Below are positions 7,892 to 16,617 of a stretch of 64,000 nucleotides of DNA, piece after piece (position 1 is the stretch's first letter; each line of letters begins with the position of its first letter). Source of the stretch: Carnimonas bestiolae (GTDB lineage Bacteria; Pseudomonadota; Gammaproteobacteria; Pseudomonadales; Halomonadaceae); NCBI RefSeq assembly GCF_051251125.1, contig NZ_JBPCZL010000008.1, one strand, 5' to 3'. The notes under the pieces are model-generated. The model saw nothing but the letters and a program-made list of their open reading frames with translations. It made no database searches and was not told the DNA's origin. Made by a program: the position numbers and the translations under genes.

Positions 7892-9397
7892 TTAGGGTTT
7901 ATCAACCTTCTTGTCACGCGCATGCTCTCCGAGCACCCGATTGGTCAGGTAAACCGAAGGAATGGTGGTCGGCATTTGCATCTCACGATGCTTGCGCGTC
8001 CAGCGCCAGCCGATAGCCAACAACAGCCCGATAAACGGCAGCGCCCCCACCGTGAAGGTGCCGTTGGGATAATCGAAAGCCATCATGACCAACACCGCCG
8101 CCAAAAACAGCAGCGTCAGCCATGACGTAACTGGCGCACCCGGCATTTTGAAATCGACGTCGGCCACATCGCCACGAGCAACGGCGCGACGAAATGCCAT
8201 CTGGCAGACAACGATAAACGCCCAGGTGCTGAGAATGCCGAGCGATGCAATGTTGAGCACCAGTTCGAACACTGACGACGGCACAAAGTAGTTCAGCACC
8301 ACGCCAATTGCATAGATACCCAATGTCATTGAGATACCCACATAGGGGATGGCGCGCGAGTTCATCTTCGCCAGTACCGGCGGCGCTGAGCCACCCTGTG
8401 CCAGCGCACGCAATACGCGCCCGGTGGTGTACAGCCCCGAGTTAAGGCTCGACAGCGCGGCGGTCATCACCACGATATTCATCGCCGAACCGATATAGGG
8501 CACACCCAACGCCGAGAAGAAGGTCACGAAGGGGCTTTCGCCACTGCTGTAGGCCGTCCAGGGCAACACCAGCACCAGCAGCACTACCGCACCAATGTAG
8601 AAGAAGGCGATACGCCACACTACGCTGTTGATCGCACGCGGCAGCACTTGCTTGGGATTCTCGGCTTCACCGGAGGTGATACCCACCATCTCTATCGCGG
8701 CGAAGGCGAAAATAACGCCCTGAACCAGCACGAACGCGGGCAGGATACCGTTAGGGAAAAAGCCGCCGTTTTCATTGATCAGGTGTAGCCCTGGCGCATG
8801 CCCCAGCACATGGAAGCCACCACCGACCACCACCGCAGCCACTAGCAGGAAAGAAACGATAGCAATCACTTTGATCATGGCGAACCAGAATTCCATTTCG
8901 CCAAACCACTTCACGCCGACCAGATTCATTGAGCCTACCACCACCAGCGCCACCAGTGCGGTCACCCACTGCGGCAGATCCGCGAACGCGTCCCAATAGT
9001 GCATGTAGAGCGCAACAGCGGTGATATCGATGATGCCGGTCATCGCCCAGTTGAGGAAGTACATCCAACCAGCGACAAATGAAGCTCGCTCGCCAAGAAA
9101 CTCACGAGCGTAGGAGACAAAGCTGCCGCTGCTGGGGCGGTGCATCACCAGTTCGCCCAGCGCACGCAGAATCAGGAACGAGAAGATACCGCAGACCAGA
9201 TACACCATCGCCAGCGACGGTCCCGCCACTTGCAAGCGACCGCCTGTGCCTAGAAACAGGCCGGTGCCAATGGCACCACCGATAGCAATCATCTGAATTT
9301 GTCGGTTACTGAGGGACTTACTGTAGCCAGCCTCGTGGGAATCGAGCCAAGCCCGCTTATCGTCAGCCTTCGTTTGTTGAGAAGGGTCTGAGGACAT
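7892..9397 (-). CDS. ansP: L-asparagine permease (AnsP family)
   Basis: A 501-residue inner-membrane amino acid/proton symporter with twelve helices. The N-terminal half is almost collinear with E. coli AnsP: SNRQIQMIAIGGAIGTGLFL, then ALGELVMHRPSSGSFVSYAREFLGE, then GWMYFLNWAMTGIIDITAVALYMHYW, where the last block distinguishes AnsP from GABA and aromatic permeases of the same family. I placed the start at 9397 (MSSDPSQQ), where AAGGAG precedes by seven bases; the open frame extends 13 codons further without a ribosome site. The family imports asparagine as carbon and nitrogen source. It is a single gene, convergent with the YfdC-type gene. Confidence 0.9.
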   Translation of the reverse strand: MSSDPSQQTKADDKRAWLDSHEAGYSKSLSNRQIQMIAIGGAIGTGLFLGTGGRLQVAGPSLAMVYLVCGIFSFLILRALGELVMHRPSSGSFVSYAREFLGERASFVAGWMYFLNWAMTGIIDITAVALYMHYWDAFADLPQWVTALVALVVVGSMNLVGVKWFGEMEFWFAMIKVIAIVSFLLVAAVVVGGGFHVLGHAPGLHLINENGGFFPNGILPAFVLVQGVIFAFAAIEMVGITSGEAENPKQVLPRAINSVVWRIAFFYIGAVVLLVLVLPWTAYSSGESPFVTFFSALGVPYIGSAMNIVVMTAALSSLNSGLYTTGRVLRALAQGGSAPPVLAKMNSRAIPYVGISMTLGIYAIGVVLNYFVPSSVFELVLNIASLGILSTWAFIVVCQMAFRRAVARGDVADVDFKMPGAPVTSWLTLLFLAAVLVMMAFDYPNGTFTVGALPFIGLLLAIGWRWTRKHREMQMPTTIPSVYLTNRVLGEHARDKKVDKP

Positions 9398-9791
9398 CGC
9401 GATTCTCCTTGATGGCAATAAGGTCGTTCGAATCATTCGTGGCTACTGTCACTGCAGTACGACATCAGTGCTGATGCTGCGATAGCGGTGTCAGAACGCA
9501 GTAAACACGGCAACGCCTAGCCGACAGCTGTCGCCAAGGAGGGAATAACGCTATTCGGTGATGGTGCCACGACTGGGAAGAACGAATGAAACCACAAAAC
9601 AGTAAGCTAGCGCTAATAATTCTAGTGGGAAGAGGCCCACTTACCCGCTATTTGCCATTATTGGCGCGAACAAAACACCACGCTGAGCCGCCCAGATAAA
9701 GCAACAGCGCCCGCAAGCGGGCGCTGTTGGAGGAAGAGAGTAATGGCAATGCTCGTGGCCGGCGAGCGCCGCTTTTCACTATCCGTCGCGA
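9398..9791. other. Intergenic region upstream of ansP
   Basis: Holds the ansP promoter region and, at its right end, the hairpin that follows the amidase gene. No other feature is supported. Confidence 0.5.
9702..9729 (-). terminator. Terminator after the amidase gene
   Basis: CAACAGCGCCCGC and GCGGGCGCTGTTG form a 13-bp perfect stem with a two-base loop; the T tract on the minus strand is short (GCTTTAT). It lies 62 bp beyond the stop codon at 9792. Confidence 0.65.
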
Positions 9792-10553
9792 TCAATATTT
9801 GTCATTCAAGGCATAGAGTACTGCAGCGGTTTCTGCATCCAGTTTTCCTGAGTAGTCGCTAGGACGGAAATGCATCTGGAAAGCACGAATCAGCGCCTTG
9901 TAACCGTCGGCAGTAGAGGCTGGTGCGGTGCTATACCCATATTGCTGCAGCGCATTGAGGATGTCGCTCTGCTGCGGCACGCCCTGATCGTTGAACTGGC
10001 GTTCATAACGCGTTTTCGTATCTTCATCGTACCAGGCACCCACACCCGCATCAGCCAAGCGTTTCCACGGGAATGCCGGGCCCGGATCGGATTTACGCGT
10101 GGGCGCGATATCGGAATGCGCGACAACATTCTTGGGCGACACATCGGGATAGCGCGACAGAATATTAGAGGTCAGCTGAATCAGCGCTTCTACCTGCGCA
10201 TCTTCGTAATCGGGGAAGGTAAACACGCCATTATCATCGCTGGCGAGGTTAACTACCTCGATTCCGATCGACGTATCGTTGAGGTTAGTGCGGTTGGCCC
10301 AGGTACTGGCGCCAGCGTGCCAGGCACGGTCGTTTTCATCGACCAGATTGAACACTTGCATACCGCTATACCCCGAAGCCTTGTAGCTTTCGTCATCCAA
10401 ACGCGGTACCAGATAGTGCGAACTGGTGTTGCCGGAAAGCGCCTTCACTGAAGCCTCAAAGTTGATGGCCGTGTAGTGCAATACAATGAAGCGCACCCGT
10501 TTATTAAATGTTGGACTACGATAAGCAGTGTAATTGATAGTAAGAGGACCCAT
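9792..10553 (-). CDS. N-acetylmuramoyl-L-alanine amidase, AmiD type, without signal peptide
   Basis: A 253-residue zinc amidase (Amidase_2 fold) that cleaves the MurNAc-L-Ala bond of peptidoglycan. Expected ligands are visible: His26 in FIVLHYTA, the second His in VVAHSDIAPTRKSDPG, and the Asp of SDPGP, with the conserved Lys between. The last 60 residues (ILNALQQYGYSTA to the end) look like a peptidoglycan-binding domain, as in E. coli AmiD. Unlike AmiD, an outer-membrane lipoprotein, this protein starts directly at the catalytic domain with no signal peptide or lipobox, although AAGGAG supports the ATG used. It may be cytoplasmic like AmpD, or exported otherwise. Single gene with its own terminator. 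Confidence 0.85.
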   Translation of the reverse strand: MGPLTINYTAYRSPTFNKRVRFIVLHYTAINFEASVKALSGNTSSHYLVPRLDDESYKASGYSGMQVFNLVDENDRAWHAGASTWANRTNLNDTSIGIEVVNLASDDNGVFTFPDYEDAQVEALIQLTSNILSRYPDVSPKNVVAHSDIAPTRKSDPGPAFPWKRLADAGVGAWYDEDTKTRYERQFNDQGVPQQSDILNALQQYGYSTAPASTADGYKALIRAFQMHFRPSDYSGKLDAETAAVLYALNDKY

Positions 10554-10815
10554 GTCGAACTCCTTTTGTCGTCAATGTGATAGGACAGCTTGCAAGACAC
10601 ACTATTGCATGCTTTTACTCAACCACCGTGGGTGCCCCGCTGTACACCAGCCGTCCCACAAGATATCGGCAATTTTAGGCTGCTCTTAAGAAAAATTACG
10701 CTTGGGCGGCACGAATTAATCATATTGACCGTAAGACAGCGCTCAAGACGACACTGATCGTTCACAGCTGTCAGCTCGATAATCGCATCAACTTCCAAGA
10801 ATAAAGTGATTCCAG

Positions 10816-12267
10816 ATGACCTCAAAGCACTCACAGCAACGCTCATTTTTTGGGCACTCGCGCGCGCTCATTACGCTTTCCAGCATGGAGTTGTGGGAGC
10901 GCTTCTCGTTCTATGGCACCCAAGGCATTCTGCTGATTTACCTGTACCGCTCAATAACCGAGGGCGGGCTGGGCATCCCACAATCCACTGCGTTAGGACT
11001 GCTGGGCGCCTATGGCAGCGCGGTATACCTCTCAACGATTTTGGGGGCCTGGTTTGCTGACCGCGTACTAGGCAACGAACGTACCGTTTTCTATTCGGGC
11101 GTCATCGTGATGCTGGGACATATTTCGTTGGCGGTACTTCCGAGTGTGGCCGGATTAGCCGCTGGGCTAACACTGGTGGCGGTGGGCAGCGGCGGCGTCA
11201 AATCAAGCTGTGGTGCGATTGTAGGCGCGCTCTATAAACACGATCACGGACGTCGAGACTCGGCCTTCTCGCTGTTCTACCTGGCGGTGAACGTTGGCGG
11301 CATGGCGGGCCCTGCCATCACGGGACTATTGCAACAGCAGGCGGGCTTTCACTATGCCTTCGGCGCTGCGGCTGTCGGTATGGCGCTTGGACTTATCGTC
11401 TATTCCCGCGGACGCAAGCGCCTTCCTGACAGCGAACGCCACGCACCCTCCCCGCTTTCATCACGCGAAAAGCGCGTATTCAGCCTCTCTGCCATTGTGG
11501 TTATCGCCGTCATAGCGCTCCTGTTGGCGACGGGCACGCTCACCGCCTCGCGGTTAGGCCCTTTGCTGTTTGTCGTTATCGCCATCGTTGTGCTGGCTTA
11601 CTTTGTAGTGATGTTGACATCCAAAAAGGTATCCACTGATGAGCGCAAGCACGTGGTGGTGTTCATTCCCATCTTTCTTGCCAGCGCGGTCTTTTGGGCG
11701 CTCTACGTGCAATCGTTTGGGGTATTCATCGCGTTCTTCGACCAGCGTGTCGATCGCGCCCTGTTCGGCTGGGAAATGCCCGTTGGCTGGTACAACTCGA
11801 TGGAATCGCTGATGGCTATCGTACTTGCGGGCAGCTTCGCGGCGCTGTGGGCGCGTTTAGGAGATCGCCAGCCAAGCTCCGCCGCCAAGTTTGTGATCGC
11901 GCTGCTGTTGATCGCTGCCAGCTTTATCGCCTACTACCCCTACCTCGGCCAGAACCATCAGCAAATGCCATTGATAGCGCAGCTGATACAGCTGTTTGTG
12001 TTTACCTGTGCCGAAATCTGTCTCGCACCGATTGGCATGTCGCTAGCGATCAAGCTGGCTCCGGAAGCGTTCAAATCGCAAATGTTGGCGATTTTCTATC
12101 TATCGTTAGCGTTCGGTATTGCCGGCGGCGGTGTGCTGGGCTCGCACTACAGCGAACAGCAGGAAGTGGTATGGTTCCTCGGCATGGCGGCGTTCGGGGC
12201 ATTGGCAGCAATACTGCTGTGGTGCGCTGTACCATGGATTCGGCGGGTAGCACCGCAAGCCTGCTGA
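10816..12267 (+). CDS. Proton-dependent oligopeptide transporter (POT family)
   Basis: A 483-residue inner-membrane di-/tripeptide:proton symporter. The hallmark ExxERF motif appears as ELWERFSFYG near residue 25, followed by the family block GAWFADRVLGNERTVFYSG and FSLFYLAVNVGGMAGP (the FYLAINxG motif). Fourteen helices are plausible. The family imports short peptides in response to the proton gradient. The start at 10816 has only a weak ribosome site, but the frame is open and the motif spacing fits. It lies upstream of a strong terminator and may work with the exported peptidases further right to use peptides. Confidence 0.88.
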   Translation: MTSKHSQQRSFFGHSRALITLSSMELWERFSFYGTQGILLIYLYRSITEGGLGIPQSTALGLLGAYGSAVYLSTILGAWFADRVLGNERTVFYSGVIVMLGHISLAVLPSVAGLAAGLTLVAVGSGGVKSSCGAIVGALYKHDHGRRDSAFSLFYLAVNVGGMAGPAITGLLQQQAGFHYAFGAAAVGMALGLIVYSRGRKRLPDSERHAPSPLSSREKRVFSLSAIVVIAVIALLLATGTLTASRLGPLLFVVIAIVVLAYFVVMLTSKKVSTDERKHVVVFIPIFLASAVFWALYVQSFGVFIAFFDQRVDRALFGWEMPVGWYNSMESLMAIVLAGSFAALWARLGDRQPSSAAKFVIALLLIAASFIAYYPYLGQNHQQMPLIAQLIQLFVFTCAEICLAPIGMSLAIKLAPEAFKSQMLAIFYLSLAFGIAGGGVLGSHYSEQQEVVWFLGMAAFGALAAILLWCAVPWIRRVAPQAC

Positions 12268-12284
12268 GCCTACCCTCAGCGCAC

Positions 12285-12315
12285 AAAAAAACGCGGGCCT
12301 CGAGCCCGCGTTTTG
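12285..12315. terminator. Bidirectional terminator between POT gene and mdaB
   Basis: ACGCGGGC and GCCCGCGT pair around CTCGA, flanked by an A-run on the left and TTTT on the right, serving both convergent genes. Confidence 0.88.
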
Positions 12316-12332
12316 ATATCTAGCATAAGCAA

Positions 12333-12917
12333 CTAGGCGCGACCAAATACCTTGGTCAGGTGCGCTTGGTACTCGGCCTTGAAGCGATCGACTTCCGGCA
12401 CTTTCATTACATCCGTCGCCAAATAAGTGGGCAGAGCCTTGAGCCCGACGAACTGCTGCGATTTATGGAACGGCATATACACCTCATCCACACCGCGACC
12501 ATCGAAGAAGTTGCCCGGCTCGTCAAACGCTTCGAGCGGTGCATTCCACGTCAATGATGCCATGTAGTGACGACCCTGCATCAATCCACCGCTGCCGTAC
12601 TGCTTATGCGGATCATGGCGGCTGCGGCCATCGTTGGCATAGATACGTCCTGCGCCTTCCGTAAACACTTCGTCAATGTAGCGCTTGACCGTCCAAGGCA
12701 GGCCCATCCACCAGCCTGCCATCTGGTAGACGATGGTATCGGCGTTGAGGTGCTTCTCCACTTCGGTGGCTACGTCGTAACCGTTTTCGATAACGGTTTC
12801 TTCTATCTCGTGACCCAGCGACGTTAGCGTCTCGCGCGCGACCTCGTGCAAGGTGTGATTCAGTCGTCCGCCCGAGTGAGCGAAGGCCTGACCACCATCG
12901 ATTAACAGCACTTTCAT
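12333..12917 (-). CDS. mdaB: NADPH:quinone oxidoreductase MdaB
   Basis: A 194-residue flavodoxin-fold enzyme (E. coli MdaB has 193) that reduces quinones by two electrons and so avoids semiquinone radicals. Typical blocks are MKVLLIDGGQAFAHSGGRLN at the N-terminus, YQMAGWWMGLPWTVKRYIDEVFTEG in the FAD-binding region, and GSGGLMQGRHYMASLTWNAP. I chose the ATG at 12917, where AAGGA precedes by seven bases. It is transcribed divergently from nemA, and the shared spacer carries three perfect palindromes, so the two detoxification genes are probably co-regulated by an electrophile- or redox-sensing repressor. Confidence 0.93.
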   Translation of the reverse strand: MKVLLIDGGQAFAHSGGRLNHTLHEVARETLTSLGHEIEETVIENGYDVATEVEKHLNADTIVYQMAGWWMGLPWTVKRYIDEVFTEGAGRIYANDGRSRHDPHKQYGSGGLMQGRHYMASLTWNAPLEAFDEPGNFFDGRGVDEVYMPFHKSQQFVGLKALPTYLATDVMKVPEVDRFKAEYQAHLTKVFGRA

Positions 12918-13125
12918 ACCAATATCCTTTAATGAATCAACTGAGCGGCACACTAAACGTCTGACGGCGCCGCTTGTATACAAGGCGATATGGGGGCGCA
13001 TTATTGTTTTGAAAAGTCATTAATCGTGACGATTGGCGATGACTATGGGCGCCCATTTTACATTGCTAGCAATTTAATTCGAGTTACTCTACTCTAATGG
13101 AAATGTCCCGTTTACGAGGTGGTTC
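12918..13125. promoter_or_regulatory. Divergent mdaB-nemA control region with three 12-bp palindromes
   Basis: Three different perfect 12-bp palindromes sit in 208 bp: CTTGTATACAAG at 12973-12984, ATGGGCGCCCAT at 13045-13056 and ATTGCTAGCAAT at 13062-13073. They are good candidates for operators of one or more dimeric repressors. No regulator gene is adjacent, so the cognate protein is unknown. Confidence 0.45.
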
Positions 13126-14181
13126 ATGGCAACTTTATTCGATCCTGTAAAACTCGGTGCGCTAGAACTTCCCAACCGCGTTGTGATGGCGCCGCTCACG
13201 CGCTCGCGCGCTGAAGATAACCGTGTACCCAATGCGCTAATGGAAGACTATTACCGTCAGCGTGCCAGTGCCGGACTGATTATCAGCGAAGCAACGTCAG
13301 TCACGCCGATGGGCGTTGGCTATGCCAACACACCTGGCATCTGGTCAGACGAGCAGGTTGCTGCGTGGAAAAAGATTACCGACAGCGTGCATGCAGCCGG
13401 TGGACGCATTGTGCTGCAGCTGTGGCACGTTGGTCGCGTCTCTCATTCCAGCTTTCTGAATGGTGAAACGCCGGTGGCCCCCAGCGCGATCGCGGCCCCC
13501 GGTCACGTGCGTCGGGTGCGTCCTGAAACGCCACATCCCACCCCACGTGCGCTTGAGCTCGACGAAATTCCTGGCGTGATTGCTGATTATCGCAAGGGCG
13601 CTGAAAACGCCAAACGCGCGGGCTTTGATGGCGTGGAAGTGCACGGTGCCAACGGTTACCTGCTCGATCAATTCCTGCAATCATCAGCCAACCAGCGCGA
13701 TGATCAGTACGGCGGCTCGGTAGAAAACCGTGCCCGTTTGCTGCTGGAAGTTACCGATGCCTGTATCGAGGTATGGGGCGCTGATCGCGTAGGCGTGCAT
13801 CTGGCACCACGCGGTGACCTTAATACCATCGACGATAACAACCCCGAGGAAACCTTCGGCTATGTGGCCGAGCAGTTGGGCAAGCGCCAGATCGCCTTTG
13901 TGTTTACGCGCGAGTTTGTCGGCGATGACAGCGTTACCCCGCTGATTAAGCAGAAGTTCGGCGGTCCCTTGATTGCCAACGAACGCTTGGACCACGACAG
14001 TGCGGAAGCACTGCTGGAGCAAGGCGCTGCCGACGCGGTATCGTTCGGCCAGCTGTTCATTGCCAACCCGGATTTGGTGGAACGGCTGCGCAACAACGGC
14101 CCTTACAACACGCCCGACACCAGCACCTTCTACGACGGCGGCGCGGAAGGCTATACCGACTATCCTAGCCTCAATGATTAA
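13126..14181 (+). CDS. nemA: N-ethylmaleimide reductase / alkene reductase (Old Yellow Enzyme family)
   Basis: A 351-residue FMN enzyme that reduces electrophilic C=C bonds and nitro compounds with NADPH. It starts LFDPVKLGALELPNRVVMAPLTRSRA, the family N-terminus, and contains WHVGRVSH, the HGANGYLLDQFLQ stretch with active-site residues, and DDQYGGSVENRARLLLEV. Length matches E. coli NemA (365). The start has GAGGTGG upstream. In the known system NemA detoxifies maleimide and glyoxal-type compounds under repressor NemR; no nemR is adjacent here. It shares a palindrome-rich control region with mdaB and is followed by a terminator. Confidence 0.93.
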   Translation: MATLFDPVKLGALELPNRVVMAPLTRSRAEDNRVPNALMEDYYRQRASAGLIISEATSVTPMGVGYANTPGIWSDEQVAAWKKITDSVHAAGGRIVLQLWHVGRVSHSSFLNGETPVAPSAIAAPGHVRRVRPETPHPTPRALELDEIPGVIADYRKGAENAKRAGFDGVEVHGANGYLLDQFLQSSANQRDDQYGGSVENRARLLLEVTDACIEVWGADRVGVHLAPRGDLNTIDDNNPEETFGYVAEQLGKRQIAFVFTREFVGDDSVTPLIKQKFGGPLIANERLDHDSAEALLEQGAADAVSFGQLFIANPDLVERLRNNGPYNTPDTSTFYDGGAEGYTDYPSLND

Positions 14182-14200
14182 CGCCTCTGGCTAGATAGAC

Positions 14201-14238
14201 AAACGCCCGGCACTTCTCAGTGTCGGGCGTTTTGCTTT
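14201..14238 (+). terminator. Terminator after nemA
   Basis: AACGCCCGGCACT and AGTGTCGGGCGTT pair with one mismatch around TCTC and are followed by TTTGCTTTG. Confidence 0.85.
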
Positions 14239-14273
14239 GTCGGCGTCCAAATGCTTGAGTGCAAAGCGCTCGC

Positions 14274-14795
14274 TTACTTCGCGTTCAACTCGTAACTGTG
14301 CTGATCGCCCTCTTTCTTGTAGAGCGCAAGCGAATCATCAAGCAGTCGCAATGTTTTGCCCTTCAGCTCCAGATACAGCTGGTGCGGGTTACCCTGGGAG
14401 CCAATCTGATACACCACTGCGTTCTGATCGTCGGCAGTGCCTGACGTTTTGGTCCATTGCCCTACCGAAGATTCGACGTTGGTTGTTTTACCATCCTTGA
14501 GATGCTTTTCGCTCAAGGTATAACCGCTGGGCTGATTGTCGCGGGTGGTGCGCAGCGTCAGCGTTGCATCAATGGCGTCGCAGTCATCGCAGGGCAACTG
14601 ACCACTGTAAACCGTGGAGGTCACGTTTTCGTCGCTTTGCGATGAATTGCCATCCAAATGCGAGTTATCAACTGAAGGCGTCGGCTGCGCCTCGTTCTGA
14701 GCATCGTCGTCCGAGCCGCCGCACCCCGCCAGTGCCACTAGAGCAACGCTAATGGCCACCGTACCCGTCAACCGCTTGAATATTTTACCTGCCAT
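14274..14795 (-). CDS. NlpE-like copper-homeostasis / surface-sensing lipoprotein
   Basis: A 173-residue lipoprotein. The signal peptide ends in the lipobox LAGC at residue 25, followed by an Asp/Ser-rich linker. Residues from about 62 show the NlpE N-terminal domain signature YSGQLPCDDCDAIDATLTL, including the CxxC pair, and the strand pattern GYTLSEKHLKDG. E. coli NlpE also has a C-terminal OB-like domain; this protein is shorter and seems to hold only the N-terminal domain. In the known family it signals envelope stress and surface contact to CpxA and contributes to copper tolerance. No Cpx genes are near. Preceded by an AAGGGA box. Confidence 0.8.
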   Translation of the reverse strand: MAGKIFKRLTGTVAISVALVALAGCGGSDDDAQNEAQPTPSVDNSHLDGNSSQSDENVTSTVYSGQLPCDDCDAIDATLTLRTTRDNQPSGYTLSEKHLKDGKTTNVESSVGQWTKTSGTADDQNAVVYQIGSQGNPHQLYLELKGKTLRLLDDSLALYKKEGDQHSYELNAK

Positions 14796-15100
14796 GCTAT
14801 GTCCCTTGAAGCTGGTTATTCGTATTCACGCTAATCATAATTAGGTTCGTCCAACAGCGCCATTGCTGGTGAGTAATTCCCCACAACGATGCCGCCGTTG
14901 GTGCCTGTGTGCGCTTTCGTAAACACTTAGCGACTGATGAATAAGCATCCGCCAAAAGGCACGGACCCGGTAACAACGCGCGAGGCGATTGCGATTTCCC
15001 TCGATAACCAGACAGCAAACTCAGGTTCGTCCACTGAAACGGCAGTGCGAGCCGGGGAATAGCCAGGCCATTAGAGGCGAAATAAAGCAGCCAATGCTGT
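14796..15100. other. Intergenic region without recognised features
   Basis: About 300 bp between the NlpE-like gene and the end of the S41 pair. An 11-base direct repeat AGGTTCGTCCA occurs twice (near 14843 and 15023); nothing else stands out. Confidence 0.4.
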
Positions 15101-16600
15101 CTAGTCCAGCCCTGTCACTACACTGCGGATCAGGCTCACCCATGCTTTTACATCCTGCGTTGAGGAAATATCGCCTTGGTATTCCAGCAAGGGACGCGAT
15201 GGCTGGTTGGAGCCTCGGAACCGGTGACGATATATCTTCATGGGAATGCTGATCCGAGTGAGATGACTCGGCGTTTCGGGCACGAACACAAAGTTGTTAT
15301 CCATATAGAAAGTATCCGCACTGGTCTCCCTACCTACCTGAATTGCCCCAGCTTTACGAAACAAGTCAACGGCATCCAGACAGGCCGACAAACAGCTCTC
15401 ATCAGTTACCAGCAAAATCGGAACGCGGAGAGGAATTACCTTGTGGCGATGGGCTTCCATCTTCGACGGTTCATTCCAGAGCGGTTGATCATGCTGTCGG
15501 GCCTTTGCTATCGCGATTGCAGTATCTTGCATTTCCTCTCGCAAAGGGGGCGGCAGCCCTTTATAAAGCGCGCGCTGACGCAGTTCTTCGAGCACCCCTG
15601 AAGAAGCGCGCCAATCGATGGTTTCTTCTTGCAATAGGCGGGTGACGCCCTGCTCACCCCATAGAATAGTGGCCAACTGGTTTGCCCAGTCAGAATTGCC
15701 GCCATAGTTGCCCCTAAGATCGATGGTGAGCCCCTTGGAGTGTTGTATGGCGGGCAGCGCCGCTTTGAATTGCTTGAGCACTGCGGTAAGCGCATGCTGT
15801 AGTTTGTCGTCAGATGCAAAGGAGTCGAATGAAGGAAGAGAAAGCCACCAGCTATCGTCTGGCAGATGATGCAAGGCTGTGGGCTGATCAAAAGAGCGCT
15901 GAGCCTGACTGATGTATTGCTTCATTCTATCTGGAGAGACAGAGTGCCAGTTCAGCTTCACTTTCAACTCTTTCCCCTCAACGTCGAACAAGCAGAGCGC
16001 TGGGCGACGGATAAATGGATTTCCCTCGTCGATAAATAACCGATAGCCCATTGCTAACCGCTGACTTTTCAAAAACCAGCTGGGAGTAAATGAGCCCACA
16101 TTAGTTTGCGCGAGTGTCTGCGCCTTGACGCCATCACAGGATAACAGCGTGGCATTAAGGGGAATCTTCGCTCCGGGTTCACTCGCCACCACCCGTTGCG
16201 TGCCATCTGCGGTCATTCGAGTCAGAAATCCCGGCCAACGTTTTTCTATCGAAGGAGCTTTAGAAGCGGGCGAAATCTGCATGTGCAGATCGTTGAAGTG
16301 TGCTCTATAGCGCTCTATCAGCCAGAAATAACCGGCATAGCTGCGTATCTCAGGGGCTTGTGCGAGCGCCAGCCGGAAAGCTTCAAACTCACGCGGGCCA
16401 AACTCAGGATCTTCCTCATTGACCATGCCAGGATGATTCGCCCTTACGTAGTCATGAATGAAATGTAAATCCTGAGTCGCACGGGAAGTCCAGTTGATCT
16501 GGTTGGATGCGATTGCACTACTTAAAGTGACTAACAGCATGGGCAAACACGAAAGGGTTACTGGCGTTTTCCGCATGAACGTACACATGAACCTCAGCAT
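15101..16600 (-). CDS. Exported S41-family peptidase-like protein, copy 2
   Basis: A 499-residue protein with a signal peptide ending near residue 32 (SSAIAS). It shares the C-terminal S41 (tail-specific protease) core: the strand-loop DLRGNYGGN at about 294-302, then TDESCLSACLDAVDLF with the predicted nucleophile Ser405, and GRETSAD. A pair of cysteines brackets the Ser (Cys403 and Cys407). There is no obvious PDZ domain. I chose ATG 16600, which has AAAGGA six bases upstream; a GTG at 16621 overlapping the previous stop is possible. It is a clear paralogue of the gene immediately upstream and is probably in one operon with it. Substrate unknown; periplasmic or outer-membrane location inferred. 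Confidence 0.75.
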   Translation of the reverse strand: MLRFMCTFMRKTPVTLSCLPMLLVTLSSAIASNQINWTSRATQDLHFIHDYVRANHPGMVNEEDPEFGPREFEAFRLALAQAPEIRSYAGYFWLIERYRAHFNDLHMQISPASKAPSIEKRWPGFLTRMTADGTQRVVASEPGAKIPLNATLLSCDGVKAQTLAQTNVGSFTPSWFLKSQRLAMGYRLFIDEGNPFIRRPALCLFDVEGKELKVKLNWHSVSPDRMKQYISQAQRSFDQPTALHHLPDDSWWLSLPSFDSFASDDKLQHALTAVLKQFKAALPAIQHSKGLTIDLRGNYGGNSDWANQLATILWGEQGVTRLLQEETIDWRASSGVLEELRQRALYKGLPPPLREEMQDTAIAIAKARQHDQPLWNEPSKMEAHRHKVIPLRVPILLVTDESCLSACLDAVDLFRKAGAIQVGRETSADTFYMDNNFVFVPETPSHLTRISIPMKIYRHRFRGSNQPSRPLLEYQGDISSTQDVKAWVSLIRSVVTGLD

Positions 16601-16617
16601 GGCGTTTTCCTTTATGG

